64,000 nt of DNA, from the NCBI RefSeq assembly GCF_035594125.1, contig NC_087155.1, positions 4,396,192 through 4,460,191 of the forward strand. Reading direction: 5' to 3'. The translations under genes and the position numbers were made by a program. Shown here one piece after another: positions 1 to 9,665 of this stretch (positions are counted from its first letter, which is position 1; every line of letters begins with the position of its first letter). This stretch comes from Scylla paramamosain. Taxonomy: Eukaryota; Arthropoda; Malacostraca; Decapoda; Portunidae. A model generated the notes under the pieces. That model did no database searches. It saw nothing but the letters and a program-made list of their open reading frames with translations, and was not told the DNA's origin.

Positions 1-70
1 TTTGTATGCATTTTGTCGTTTTGATACCTAATATGGTGAAAAACACTCACAATACATGTTTTTTGGTAAT
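1..70. repeat. Fragment of the ~96-bp satellite unit
   Basis: The first 70 bases carry the same phrases as the arrays further right: a GCATTTTG-type start, a 'gttttgatacctaa' core, then 'aaaaacactca' and 'ggtaat'. The copy stops exactly where the BEL-1 LTR starts (71). This suggests BEL-1 inserted into, or recombined next to, the satellite that resumes near 14925. Confidence 0.75.
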
Positions 71-326
71 TGTGGCCACACCAGCTGGGCATCAATTGGC
101 TCTCAGGTGATCTGTTTTACTGATCACACCAATCATCGTAGGGTTGAGGAAAGGCAGTTCTCTCTCTTTGACATTTATTGATGAGGTAGGCATGACTGTA
201 AGGACTGAGAACACTGATACTTACACACATTACACGTTTTCATGCAAATAGAAAACTATTGAACATTTCACTTATGATTACTGAGGAACAATGACATGAG
301 GTACATACGCTTTACATACAGTAACA
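71..326 (-). repeat. BEL-1 3' LTR with internal deletion
   Basis: The ends match the 528-bp LTRs of BEL-2 and BEL-3 on the reverse strand: it begins with the complement of the CGGCTACA end, written here as 'tgtggccaca', and finishes at 'cagtaaca'. About 270 bp in the middle is missing; the break lies near 205-210 ('ggactgagaacactgatact'). The five bases outside the LTR are 'gtaat'. With no 5' LTR present, a target duplication cannot be tested. Confidence 0.85.
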
Positions 327-449
327 TGGCTCCCCTAAATTGCGTAACAATTTACCTTAAATTAACATTAGTATGTACCTTAAAACTAGGATTAGCACAT
401 AATATGTTTTGTTACACTGGCTCCTTGGCAGGGATGCCCCGGTCTATTA

Positions 450-3400
450 TTATGCATTACCTTCTAACAGCAATACTAGACTATGTATTGGCCTCTCTAT
501 GATGGTCCTGTTTGCCTTTGTGCGTCTTCCCTGGTTGTTGAGATTACAGTCTGACACCAGGACCTTAACCTTTCTTACTAGGCCATCATGATCAGGAGAT
601 ACTTCTGTTACTCTTCCCAGTTTCTATTGGTTCCTTGCTACATTCTGATCCTTGATGATAACTATGTCATTTACACTGAGATTCCGCTTTGGTGTTGTCC
701 ACTTATTTATAAGTTGTAGGAATTGCACATACTCCTTTTTCCACCTGGATCAGAACTGGTTTGCTAGGTATTGTGCTTTGCACCATCTCTTTATGCAGTA
801 CAGGTCCTTAATGAAAATGCTTGGAGGAGGCAGTACTACCTTTGTTTTCATAGTTAACAAATTACTGGGTGCCAATGGTGTAGGACTTTCTGGGGAGTTA
901 AGATGGTCCACAGTTAGAGGACGACCATTAACTATATTTTCAGCTTCAACTAAGAAGTTTCTCAGATCTTGGTCATCTAACTGGGTACCATGCTGATCAA
1001 GTAACACAGAGAGTACATTTCTCACTGTGCATATCTGCCTCTTCCAAACACCTCCCATGTGACTGGAATTGGGTACATCCATGTTAAATACAATCCAGTC
1101 ACACTGATCTTTCATGAGTTCTTGTCTGACTTTATTGTTATTTAGTTCTTTCAAGCATTTCTCATACTCTGATTTGGCTCCTACAAAGTTAGTTCCTTGG
1201 TCACATCTCAACTGTCTTACAGGCCCTCTTCTTCCTACAAAGCGACGGTATGCACTTAGGAAGGAACTTGTATCCATGCTGTTGGCTGTCTCTATGTGCA
1301 CAGCTCTACATGCCATGCAAGTAAAGAGCACTCCATATCTTTTAAGCTCTTTACGCCCCTCTTTGACATAGAAAGGGCCATTTGACATAGAAAGGGCCAA
1401 AGAAATCTACTGCTGAGTATGTAAAAGGAGGTGATGATTCTAATCTGTCAATAGGCAGGTCTGCCATCTTCTGTCCCTGTGTTGTACTTCTAACTTTACG
1501 ACAGATAATGCACTTTGAAATGTGCCTTGATACTAGAGATGATCCTCCTACTATCCAGTATCCACATGACCTGATTTCATTTAAAGTTATGCCCCTGCCT
1601 TGATGATTTGTTCTTTTGTGGTGGTGGCATATTATCATCTGGGTTATGTGTGATGTTTTGGGAAGGATGACTGGATGTTTGGATTCATCTGTCAGATTAG
1701 AAAGCCTCAATCTTCCTCCTACTCTCATGATACCATTTTTGTCAATGAAGGGATCTAACTTATAGAGGGAACTGGTCTTGTCTATCACTTTTGTTCCCTT
1801 GCCATTGTCCCCTTTAATTAAAGAATTATGGTTAGCAGATAATTTCAGTATATTTATCTCTCTTTGGAATGCTTTTGCTTGCAGTTGTTTTATAATTTCA
1901 TTTTCAGCTTCTGACACTTCTGCTACATTTACTGGCTCATATGTGTCTCCCTTTACTTTAGTAGTGCCATCACCTTTTCCTCTGAAACTGTTCAGAAGCT
2001 TGAGGCATACAACAACTGCCCTCTTTGCTTTAAACCAATCAGAAGAATACTCAAGTCTTTCTAGTATATCTGTGGGCTGTTGTGTACCTACAGCATGGCA
2101 TACAACTTTCTTCACTTCAGGGTCATTTTCATTTATGACCTTGTACTGGGAGTGGCTATCCATTTTGCTATGTTGCCAAAGGAATTCTGGGCCATTCCAC
2201 CAGATCTTGCTATTACACAATTCATCCGCTGTCATGCCTCTAGATGCATGATCTGCTGGGTTATACTGTGTCTCTACAAATCTCCACTGATCTGGTGAAG
2301 TGTTATCTCTTATTGTTTCTACTCTATTAGCAACATATACATGGAATCTCTTTGCTTCATTTGCAATGTAACCAAGGACTACTTTGCTGTCTGTCCAAAA
2401 TAGTTCTTCCACATTATTGTACTCATGTTCTCCCTTCAAGAGTTTATGGATTCTAACTGACACCACTGCTGCTGCTAGTTCTAGTCTGGGAATTGTCATG
2501 GTTTTTAGAGGTGTGACACGTGACTTTGCCATTACTAATACACAATGAATTCGGCCAGTCTTGCTAATTAATCTAATATATGAGCACTGGCCATATCCCT
2601 CTTGACAGGCATCTGAAAAGTAATGGAGTTCAACCTTTTCTACTTCCTCAAAGTCATCAGGTTTGTAGCATCTAGGTACTTTTAGCTGATCTAGTTTGTG
2701 CAGCTCATCCTTCCATATTATCCATTTAGGTTTGACATAATCTGGCACCTCATCACCCCATTGAACCGCATTCTTACATAATTCTTGTAAAATTTGCTTT
2801 CCAGTCAGTATGAGAGGTGACACTAGACCTAATGGATCATATATAGAGCTCACTGTTGACAGAATGCCTCTCCTGGTGAGTGGCTTGTCTTTCAGCTTTA
2901 TTCTATATTGAAATGTGCCAGATTATATGCAACACTAAACTCCCAAAGTTCTTTCTATAAGCAGTGTGTCTTCATTCTTACTAAAATCCAGATTTTTAAC
3001 TCCATCTGCTCTTTCATGAGGAGAAGTTGCAGCTAATACATCTTTGTTATTTGACAAGAACTTATGAAGGTTAAAACCTCCCTTGTAATATAATTCTTGT
3101 TCTGCTAAATAAGAATGACAGCTTCATCCTTTGTAGCTACTGACTCCAAACTATCATCGACATAAAAGTTATTTCTTACAAACTTGGATGCATAAGATCC
3201 ACATTCATAGTCATCTGCAGCTTTCTTAAGTGCAAAGTTAGCTACACTTGGAGATGATGTAGCCCCAACAGGTGAGTTGTCATCCTGTATTCAGCTATCT
3301 CATTATTAAGGTCTACATTTTTCCACCAAAGGAATCTTAACATGTATCTATGTTCTGGGTTGACCTTCACTTGATGGTACATTGCTTCTATATCACATAC

Positions 3401-4282
3401 AAGTACAATGCTTTCTTGCCTAAACCTACACAACACTCCAACAAGTTTGTTGGTAAGGTCTGGGCCTTGCAACAGGTGACTGTTTAGTGATTGGTTCCTG
3501 TAGTTTGCATAACAGTCAATTAAAACTCTCAACTTCTTTGGCTTCCTCGGATGATAGACTCCATGATGTGGAATGTACCAGACCTTACCATCATTCCTAA
3601 CTAAATGTTTTGTTGGTACAACCTCTGCATAACCTTTGGTAATCATATCATCCATACACACTTTGTAATAACCTTTGTGTTGATTATCCTTCTCAAGTTT
3701 AGCTCTTAACTTCTTGAGTCTCTGCTCTGCTAATAGTTTGTTGTTTGGAAGCTTGACAATATCATCTTTAAGAGGAAGGGGTAACTCATAATGCCCATCC
3801 TTCAGCTGATGTACTCCTTCTTTCATCTTACTCATAAACCTTTTATTTTCATATGGTAATGGAGTGTCAGCTGACTTTCTGTCACTGAAGTCAAGTTCAA
3901 ACATATCTCTCACTTGAGAAGGATTAATCATTTCTTTGGTTTTAGTAGGAACCACTAAGAAATTAACCCTCTTTTCTTCATTGATTTCTACTTCTTGTGT
4001 CACTGTTCTGTAGACTGTCACCACTGGACTTGTATGAGGAGAGATTCTACCAATGATCCCCCAGCCTAGCTCTGTCCTACGTGCATAGGGATACTTCTTA
4101 CTATCACCTGCTATTTGCTCTTGTGCTATAATGGTTTCTGCATAATCAAGACCAATGAGGAGTCCTATGTCAACATTTGGGTCATATTTCATTAGTTTGT
4201 CAGAGATTGCCTTTAAGCGGGGCCAGTTACAAGCAGTCTCAGGTCTTGGTATCTGACTCTGTCCAAATGAAATGTTTTCTGT
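450..4282 (-). pseudogene. pol: BEL-1 pol: protease end, RT, RNase H, integrase (broken)
   Basis: This is the BEL/Pao polymerase, read from 4282 down to a stop at 450-452. The part from 4192 to 3242 holds the protease-RT linker ('LIGLDYAETI') and the RT fingers and palm ('VLIDCYANYRNQSLNSHLL', 'LVCDIEAMYHQVKVNPE'). The segment around 2860-3240 is frameshifted. From 2853 to 1351 come the RT thumb and connection ('SIYDPLGLVSPLI'), RNase H ('LHYFSDACQEGYGQCSYI', 'FWTDSKVVLGYI') and the integrase zinc-binding part ('HHHKRTNHQGRGIT', 'CIICRKVRS'). The integrase core lies at 1400-750 ('LRCDQGTNFVGA', 'NSSHMGGVW') and its C-terminal part at about 749-450. A 19-bp tandem duplication near 1363-1400 breaks the frame at the start of the integrase core, and a stop follows 'YLANQF' near 750. 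It is a non-functional relic. Confidence 0.88.
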
Positions 4283-4290
4283 TGAATATG

Positions 4291-5049
4291 CAGTGGCGGC
4301 TCGTCAATAGGGACTGCGAGATTGCAGCCCCCCCCCAGTGGATTTCTAGGATTCACGAAAATAATGTTAATTTATTTATGTTTGACTATCATTCACATGA
4401 AAACACCAATTCTCATATGTTTATATGAAAAAAAATACTGCAAAACAATGAGGAAGTACGGAAATTATTTACTATTTAATGATACGAAAGCGGGGAGAAA
4501 TGGGGGGAGGCTTCCTGGGCGGAATGGCAAGTGTGGACTGCGTCCAGCACAGTCTTGTCTCGGCCGTTGTTGTCGTTAGGTGAGTGTTCTTGCGTCGGTC
4601 TTATTTTCGATCATATTTTTCAATTTGTCAGGGATGATTTTAAAATATTATTGATCAGTGATAGCTTGTGCTCAATCTTGATTATCATAGATAGTGTAAA
4701 ATCACAGAAACATCGTACAAAATAGTTTTTTTTTTTTTCTTTTCTCAGGTAGGCCTAGCAGTATTTTGCAAAATGGCACAAGAAGCAAAGATGGTTTCTG
4801 CATTGAAAGAACTCAATTTTTCACAGTTAGCACTTAAAGAGAAGGTAGCAATTAAACAAGCAGGTCGCCCATTACCAGACATTAAAATTGTGCAAGAAGG
4901 AGTAAGCCACAACAAGAAGTATATTCGCAGTTTTAATTGTGATTGGTACCAAAGGAAAACATGAAGTTAAGAATGCACTATTTTGCTTTCCATGTCTGTT
5001 ATGTGGAGTACAGCCCCCCCCCATCATTAACAGTCACGAGCCGCCACTG
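4291..5049 (+). mobile_element. Non-autonomous hAT element with 8-bp TSD
   Basis: The ends are inverted repeats: CAGTGGCGGCTCG at 4291 and its complement CGAGCCGCCACTG ending at 5049. The sequence TGAATATG lies directly outside both ends (4283-4290 and 5050-5057), an exact 8-bp target duplication of the kind hAT transposons make. The insertion is inside the protease-RT linker of BEL-1. At 759 bp the element is far shorter than an autonomous hAT and keeps only a start fragment of a transposase. G/C-homopolymer stretches just inside both ends (4327-4336 and about 5023-5032) are further mirrored features. Confidence 0.93.
4773..5018 (+). pseudogene. hAT transposase N-terminal remnant (TTF/MYM-type zinc finger)
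   Basis: The reading frame starts at 4773 (MAQEAKMVSALKELN...) and stops at 4962-4964. In the next frame the sequence continues as 'NALFCFPCLLCGV'. In ZMYM/TTF-type hAT transposases an R-x-F-x-x-x-W-Y block followed by an F-C-F-P-C-L-L motif forms the N-terminal zinc finger, and 'YIRSFNCDWYQ' plus 'LFCFPCLLC' fits that. The catalytic RNase H-like domain and the hAT dimerisation domain are absent, so this is an internal-deletion remnant. The family call rests on this motif plus the TIR and TSD. Confidence 0.7.
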
Positions 5050-5057
5050 TGAATATG

Positions 5058-5188
5058 CTGGAGGGATTGATATTTCCAGCTCTTCATTATAACCTCTCAC
5101 CTTAAGTCCATGAATTTTGATAGAATCAGTGTTTTCTTTCCCACTTATTGTGTGAATATTAAGTAATAATAAAAATAATAATAATAAC
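5058..5188 (-). pseudogene. BEL-1 protease-to-RT linker segment
   Basis: On the minus strand this stretch reads '...SIKIHGLKVRGYNEELEISIPPAYS', which continues across the hAT insertion into 'TENISFGQSQIPRPETACNW' and the DUF1758-like end of the BEL protease. It links the protease piece at 11270-11426 with the RT at 4192, which shows that everything between 5189 and 11270 was inserted later. The right end runs into an (AAT)n tract. Confidence 0.75.
5158..5188. repeat. (AAT)n tract at the left edge of BEL-2
   Basis: A short, impure AAT run ('aataataaaaataataataa') abuts the 5' LTR of BEL-2, and a longer pure run resumes after its 3' LTR. BEL-2 therefore inserted inside one microsatellite, which I read as the 3' tail of the minus-strand LINE at 9664-11270. 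The five bases left of BEL-2 are ATAAC and the five to the right ATAAT, a 4/5 match as a target duplication. Confidence 0.7.
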
Positions 5189-5716
5189 TGTTACTGTATG
5201 TAAAGTGTATGTACCTCACGTCATTATTCCTCGGCATTTATAAGTGAAATGTTCAATACTTTTCTATTTGCATGAAAACGTGTAATATGTGTAAGTATCA
5301 GTATTTAATGCTATATTAAGCACCGAAGCCGATGCTCACTTGTTAGTAGTGTGGGGTTAACCTGCTAGTCGCCTGCGGGCATCACTCACGGCCAAGTCGC
5401 GCTCAGACAAAGACGGGCAGGATGGTGACCGAGGTAAATACTTTAATTTTGTAGTAAAAACTGATTGTCATAGTGCTAAGTCAATTGCATGTATTGTTAA
5501 TGAATATTGTAATATGTTGAAAGTGTTTAATATCAGTGTATAATGTTATTTTCTAAGAAATTGAGACCGAGAACTTGTTCGCAGTTCTTACGGTCATGCC
5601 TACCTCATCAATAAACGTGTCAGGGAGAACTGCCTTTCCTCGACCCTACGATGATGGGTGTGATCAGTAAAACAGATCACCTGAGAGCCAATTGATGCCC
5701 AGCCGGTGCGGCTACA
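5189..5716 (+). repeat. BEL-2 5' LTR
   Basis: This 528-bp LTR begins TGTTACTG and ends CGGCTACA. It contains a TATA-like 'catttataag' near 5233, a polyadenylation-type 'caataaac' near 5610, and a possible splice-donor phrase 'gaccgaggtaaata' near 5430. Immediately after the LTR comes GTAAGA, which has donor-site form (see the candidate intron). Confidence 0.9.
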
Positions 5717-6015
5717 GTAAGAACTCGGCCTACAAGCAAGAAATTGGCTCCATGTGAAACCGTAGCAAGAGTGAGTCACAGGACGAGGGGACACTGACGT
5801 AAGCCTATAGGTTGACCTCTGAGGCCCCAGGGTCAGCTCTACCCTTGACGACAACCACTCCCTTCTAATCATTGTGCCTTGCCACCATTTTGTAGAACCC
5901 ATGGTCACAGGCAAGAAAGTATAATATTATGTATGTGCACTGAATTGAGTAGCCTAAGTGAAAATTACCCACAATTAGCTAGTATTAAGAGTGGTAATTT
6001 TAATTGCTCTTTCAG
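5717..6015 (+). promoter_or_regulatory. BEL-2 leader / candidate 5' intron
   Basis: The 299-bp leader begins GTAAGA directly after the LTR and ends with a pyrimidine-rich 'gctctttcag', 33 bases before the gag ATG at 6049. BEL-3 has the same arrangement with the same length (29951-30249), and BEL-1 keeps the acceptor part. Splicing here is inferred from consensus only. I could not place a convincing tRNA primer site directly at the LTR edge. Confidence 0.4.
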
Positions 6016-6048
6016 TGATTCAGTATTGACACAATTAAGTTGTTAGAT

Positions 6049-6924
6049 ATGTCTGATACTGAGGAAATTAATGCCGTAGATGGCCTTAGGGAAGGTGAGG
6101 GTGAGCAAGTGGACAGGGATCAAACTTGTATTGAAGAAGTTAGTGTCAGGGAGCGAGTACTGACCAACAAAGGAAGAGAATATCAAGTCAGTGTAACCAA
6201 AGGAAGAGCAGAGTCCTGTAAGCGTAAATGGAGCAGTGTTACCAGCAAAATTAAGAAAGGATTAAAAATTGTAATTAGCCCCTTTGAATTAGAGCCCATG
6301 TCAAGTGAAGTAATAGAGGCATTTCATCAGTATTATGTGGAATAAACAAAACTGATGGAACTAGAGCCAGAAAAGTCAGAGGAGCTAAATGAAGAGCTGG
6401 AACACAATCAACGAGTTCACCATGAAATATTAGAAAGTATAGAATGTAAAAGAAAGGAGTTAAAGAATGTCAGAGGATCAATTTGTTCTAGCAAACGGTC
6501 TAGGCATTCTAGAGTCTCATCTACTTCATCACGTTCATCAGCAGCACAAAGAAAGCAAGAAGCAGCAGCAAAGGTAGCCAGACTTAGAAAGGAAATGGAA
6601 TATCATGATAGTTTAGCAGAGGCAGAAATTATGTTAGCTAAGACAAAAGCAGAGGCAGAAGTTATGTTAGCTAAGACAAAAGCAGAGGCAGAAGCAATGT
6701 TCTCAAAGAAAAAGAAAGAGAGAGATTTAGCAGTTGCTAGTGCAGAAGTTAATGCTCTTAGCTTAGTTGAAGAAGAAGTAAAAATGCTTCCAGGTAATGA
6801 TGAAAGTGTAGAGAAGCAAAGTTATCTTCAACAATACATAGAGTCACAAAATGAAATGAAAGCACAAGCAATTGCAAATCAACAAAGTGACAATGCCATG
6901 CCTCAAATATGTTACATTCCATGA
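6049..6924 (+). pseudogene. gag: BEL-2 gag N-terminal region (broken)
   Basis: The start at 6049 (MSDTEEINAV) is the homologue of the BEL-3 gag start. The product is highly charged, with a long helical, coiled-coil-like stretch ('LVELEPE'-type block, then KKKKERDLAVASAE) and repeated 'AEVMLAKTKAEAE' units: two full copies here against one in BEL-3, an in-frame 39-bp length variant. A stop after 'HQYYVE' at 6343-6345 splits the frame; it resumes at 6355 and runs to 6924. The DUF1759-like domain and zinc knuckles that should follow are missing. The N-terminal region has no enzymatic motif; a Gag structural role is inferred from its position. Confidence 0.75.
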
Positions 6925-7032
6925 TCCACAGGAACCTCCTTCTTGCAATAAAGATAATGAATTGATGACAAATGAAGTAGATGGACAAATATTTAGTGAA
7001 CCTCAGGTAGAATCTCACCCCATTCAAGTCCA

Positions 7033-8946
7033 TTGGAGGATACAGTGGTAGTCTACAGAACAGTGACACAAGAAGTAGAAATCAATGAAGAAAAGAGGGT
7101 TAATTTCTTTGTGGTTCCTACTAAAACCAAAGAGATGATTAATCCTTCTCAAGTGAGAGATATGTTTGAACTTGACTTCAGTGATAGAAAGTCAGCTGAC
7201 ACTCCATTATCATATGAAAATAAAAGGTTTATGAGTAAGATGAAAGAAGTAGTACATCAGCTGAAGGATGGCCATTATGAGTTGCCCCTTCCTCTTAAAG
7301 ATGATAACGTCAAGCTTCCAAACAACAAACTATTAGCAGAGCAGAGACTCAAGAAGTTAAGAGCTAAACTTGAGAAGGTAATCAACACGAAGGTGATTAC
7401 AGTGTTCATGGATGATATGATTACAAAGGGTTATGCAGAGGTTGTACCGACAAAGGATTTAGTTAGGAATGATGGTAAGGCCTGCTACATTCCACATCAT
7501 GGAGTCTATCATCCGAGGAAGCCAAAGAAGCTGAGAGTTGTCTTTGACTGTAGTGCAAACTACAGGAACCAGTCATTAAACAGTCACCTGTTACAAGGCC
7601 CAGACCTTACCAACAAACTTATTGGAGTGTTGTGTAGGTTTAGGCAAGAAAGGATTGCACTTGTATGTGATATAGAAGCAATGTACCATCAAGTGAAGGT
7701 TAACCCAGAACACAGAGACATGTTAAGATTCCTTTGGTGGGAAAATGGTGACCTTAATAATGAGATAGCTGAATACAGGATGACAGGTCACCTATTTGGA
7801 GCTACTTCATCTCCAAGTGTAGCCAACTTTGCTCTTAAGAAAGCTGCAGATGACTACGGGTGTGGATCTGATGCAGCCAAGTTTGTAAGAAACACTTTTA
7901 TGTTGATGATGGTTTGAAGTCAGTAGCTACAATGGATGAAGCTGTCACTCTTATTCAGCAGAGCAAAGAATTATGTTACAAGGGAGGTTTTAACCTTCAT
8001 AAGTTCTTGTCAAACAACAAAGCTGTATTAGCTGCAATTTCTCCTCATGAGAGAGCAGATGGAATTAAAAGTTTGGATTTTAGTAAGAATGAAGACACAC
8101 TGCTTATAGAAAGAACTTTGGGAGTTGAGTGGTGCATAGAATCTGACACATTTCAATTTAGAATAAAGCTGAAAGACAAGCCACTCACCAGGAGAGGCAT
8201 TCTGTCAACAGTGAGCTCTATATATGATCCATTAGGTCTAGTGTCACCTCTCATACTGACTGGAAAGCAAATTTTACAAGAATTATGTAAGAATGCAGTT
8301 GATTGGGATGATGAGGTGCCAGATTATGTCAAACCTAAATGGATAAAATGGAAGGATGAGCTGCACAAACTAGATCAGTTAAAGGTACCTAGATGCTACA
8401 AACCTGATGACTTTGGGGAAGTAGAAAAGGTTGAACTCCATCACTTTTCAGATGCCTGTCAAGAGGGATATGGCCAGTGCTCATATATTAGATTAATTAG
8501 CAAGACTGGCCAAATTCATTGTGCATTAGTAATGGCAAAGTCACGTGTCACACCTCTAAAAACCATGACAATTCCCAGACTAGAACTAGCAGCAGCAGTG
8601 GTGTCAGTTAGAATCCATAAACTCTTGAAGGGAGAACTTGAATATAATAATGTGGAAAAAGGAGTATGTGCAATTCCTACAACTTAGAAATAAGTGGACA
8701 ACACCAAAGAGGAATCTCAGTGTAAATGACATAGTTATCATTAAAGATCAGAATTTAGCAAGGAACCAGTGGAAACTGGGAAGAGTAACAGAAGTATCTC
8801 CTGATCATGATGGCCTAGTAAGAAAGGTTAAGGTCCTGGTTTCAGACTGTAATCTCGACAACCAGGGAAGACACATAAAGGCAAACAGGACCATCATAGA
8901 GAGGCCAATACATAGTCTAGTATTGCTGTTAGAAGGTAATGCATAA
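7033..8946 (+). pseudogene. pol: BEL-2 pol: RT and partial RNase H fused to integrase tail
   Basis: From 7033 the frame gives the RT N-terminal region ('YRTVTQEVEINEEKRVNF'), then the palm ('LVCDIEAMYHQVKVN', 'FGATSSPSVANFALKKA'). At about 7900-7917 a frameshift interrupts the catalytic-aspartate region; the next frame (7914-8687) carries the thumb ('SIYDPLGLVSPLILTG') and RNase H ('LHHFSDACQEGYGQCSYI'). Near 8650 the RNase H jumps directly to the integrase C-terminal piece ('YVQFLQLRNKWTTPKRNLS', continuing to 'LVLLLEGNA'). The RNase H end, the HHCC domain and the DDE core are gone. It was evidently mobilised before or apart from these losses; today it can encode no functional Pol. Confidence 0.88.
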
Positions 8947-9069
8947 TAATAGACCGGAGCATCCCCGCCAAGGAGCCAGTGTAACAAAACATATTATGTG
9001 CTAATCCTAGTTTTAAGGTACATACTAATGTTAATTTAAGGTAAATTGTTACACAATTTAGGGGAGCCA

Positions 9070-9596
9070 TGTTACTGTATGTAAAGCGTATGTACCTCAC
9101 GTCATTATTCCTCGGCATTTATAAGTGAAATGTTCAATAGTTTTCTATTTGCATGAAAACGTGTAATATGTGTAAGTATCAGTATTTAATGCTATATTAA
9201 GCACCGAAGCCGATGCTCACTTGTTAGTAGTGTGGGGTTAACCTGCTAGTCGCCTGCAGGCATCACTCACGGCCATGTCGCGCTCAGACAAAGACGGGCA
9301 GGATGGTGACCGAGGTAAATACTTTAATTTTGTAGTAAAAACTGATTGTCATAGTGCTAAGTCAATTGCATGTATTGTTAATGAATATTGTAATATGTTG
9401 AAAGTGTTTAATATCAGTGTATAATGTTATTTTGTAAGAAATTGAGACCGAGAACTTGTTCGCAGTTCTTACGGTCATGCTTACCTCATCAATAAACGTG
9501 TCAGGGAGAACTGCCTTTCCTCGACCCTACGATGATGGGTGTGATCAGTAAAACAGATCACCTGAGAGCCAATTGATGCCCAGCCAGTGCGGCTAC

Positions 9597-9597
<1 letters not shown>
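9070..9597 (+). repeat. BEL-2 3' LTR
   Basis: It is 528 bp, from TGTTACTG to GGCTACA, and is preceded by 'atttaggggagcca', the likely polypurine region. It closely matches the 5' LTR at 5189-5716. Differences visible by eye include 'aagcg' versus 'aagtg' near the start, 'ctgcagg' versus 'ctgcggg', and 'gccatg' versus 'gccaag'. It ends against an (AAT)n tract. Confidence 0.9.

Positions 9598-9663
<66 letters not shown>
9598..9663. repeat. (AAT)n microsatellite, probable LINE 3' tail
   Basis: About 22 pure AAT units stand directly downstream (in LINE orientation) of the minus-strand LINE. CR1/RTE/Rex-type LINEs often end in short tandem repeats instead of poly(A), so this is probably the 3' tail of that element, read as (ATT)n on its own strand. 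Confidence 0.7.

Positions 9664-9665
<2 letters not shown>

Larger units (their letters stand above)
5189..9597 (+). mobile_element. BEL-2: internally deleted BEL/Pao element with two LTRs
   Basis: It has two LTRs of 528 bp, a gag N-terminal region, RT and part of RNase H, and the integrase C-terminal end. Compared with BEL-3 it lacks about 1.65 kb, from the middle of RNase H through the integrase core. The join lies near 8650 at a shared GTGGAA string, pointing to a microhomology-type deletion. Like BEL-3 it also lacks the gag capsid-like domain, zinc knuckles and protease seen in BEL-1. It cannot be autonomous. It sits within the (AAT)n tail of a LINE that is itself inside BEL-1. Confidence 0.9.

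Noticed and set aside
1778..2251. Plus-strand frames opposite BEL-1 pol, and minus-strand ones at 33037-33510
   Set aside because: They are antisense shadows of conserved pol sequence; the same shadow appears in both copies because the pol sequences are homologous.
5600..5914. 104-codon minus-strand frame, repeated at 29834-30148
   Set aside because: It is antisense to the BEL LTR/leader and recurs only because the LTR and leader are shared by BEL-2 and BEL-3.
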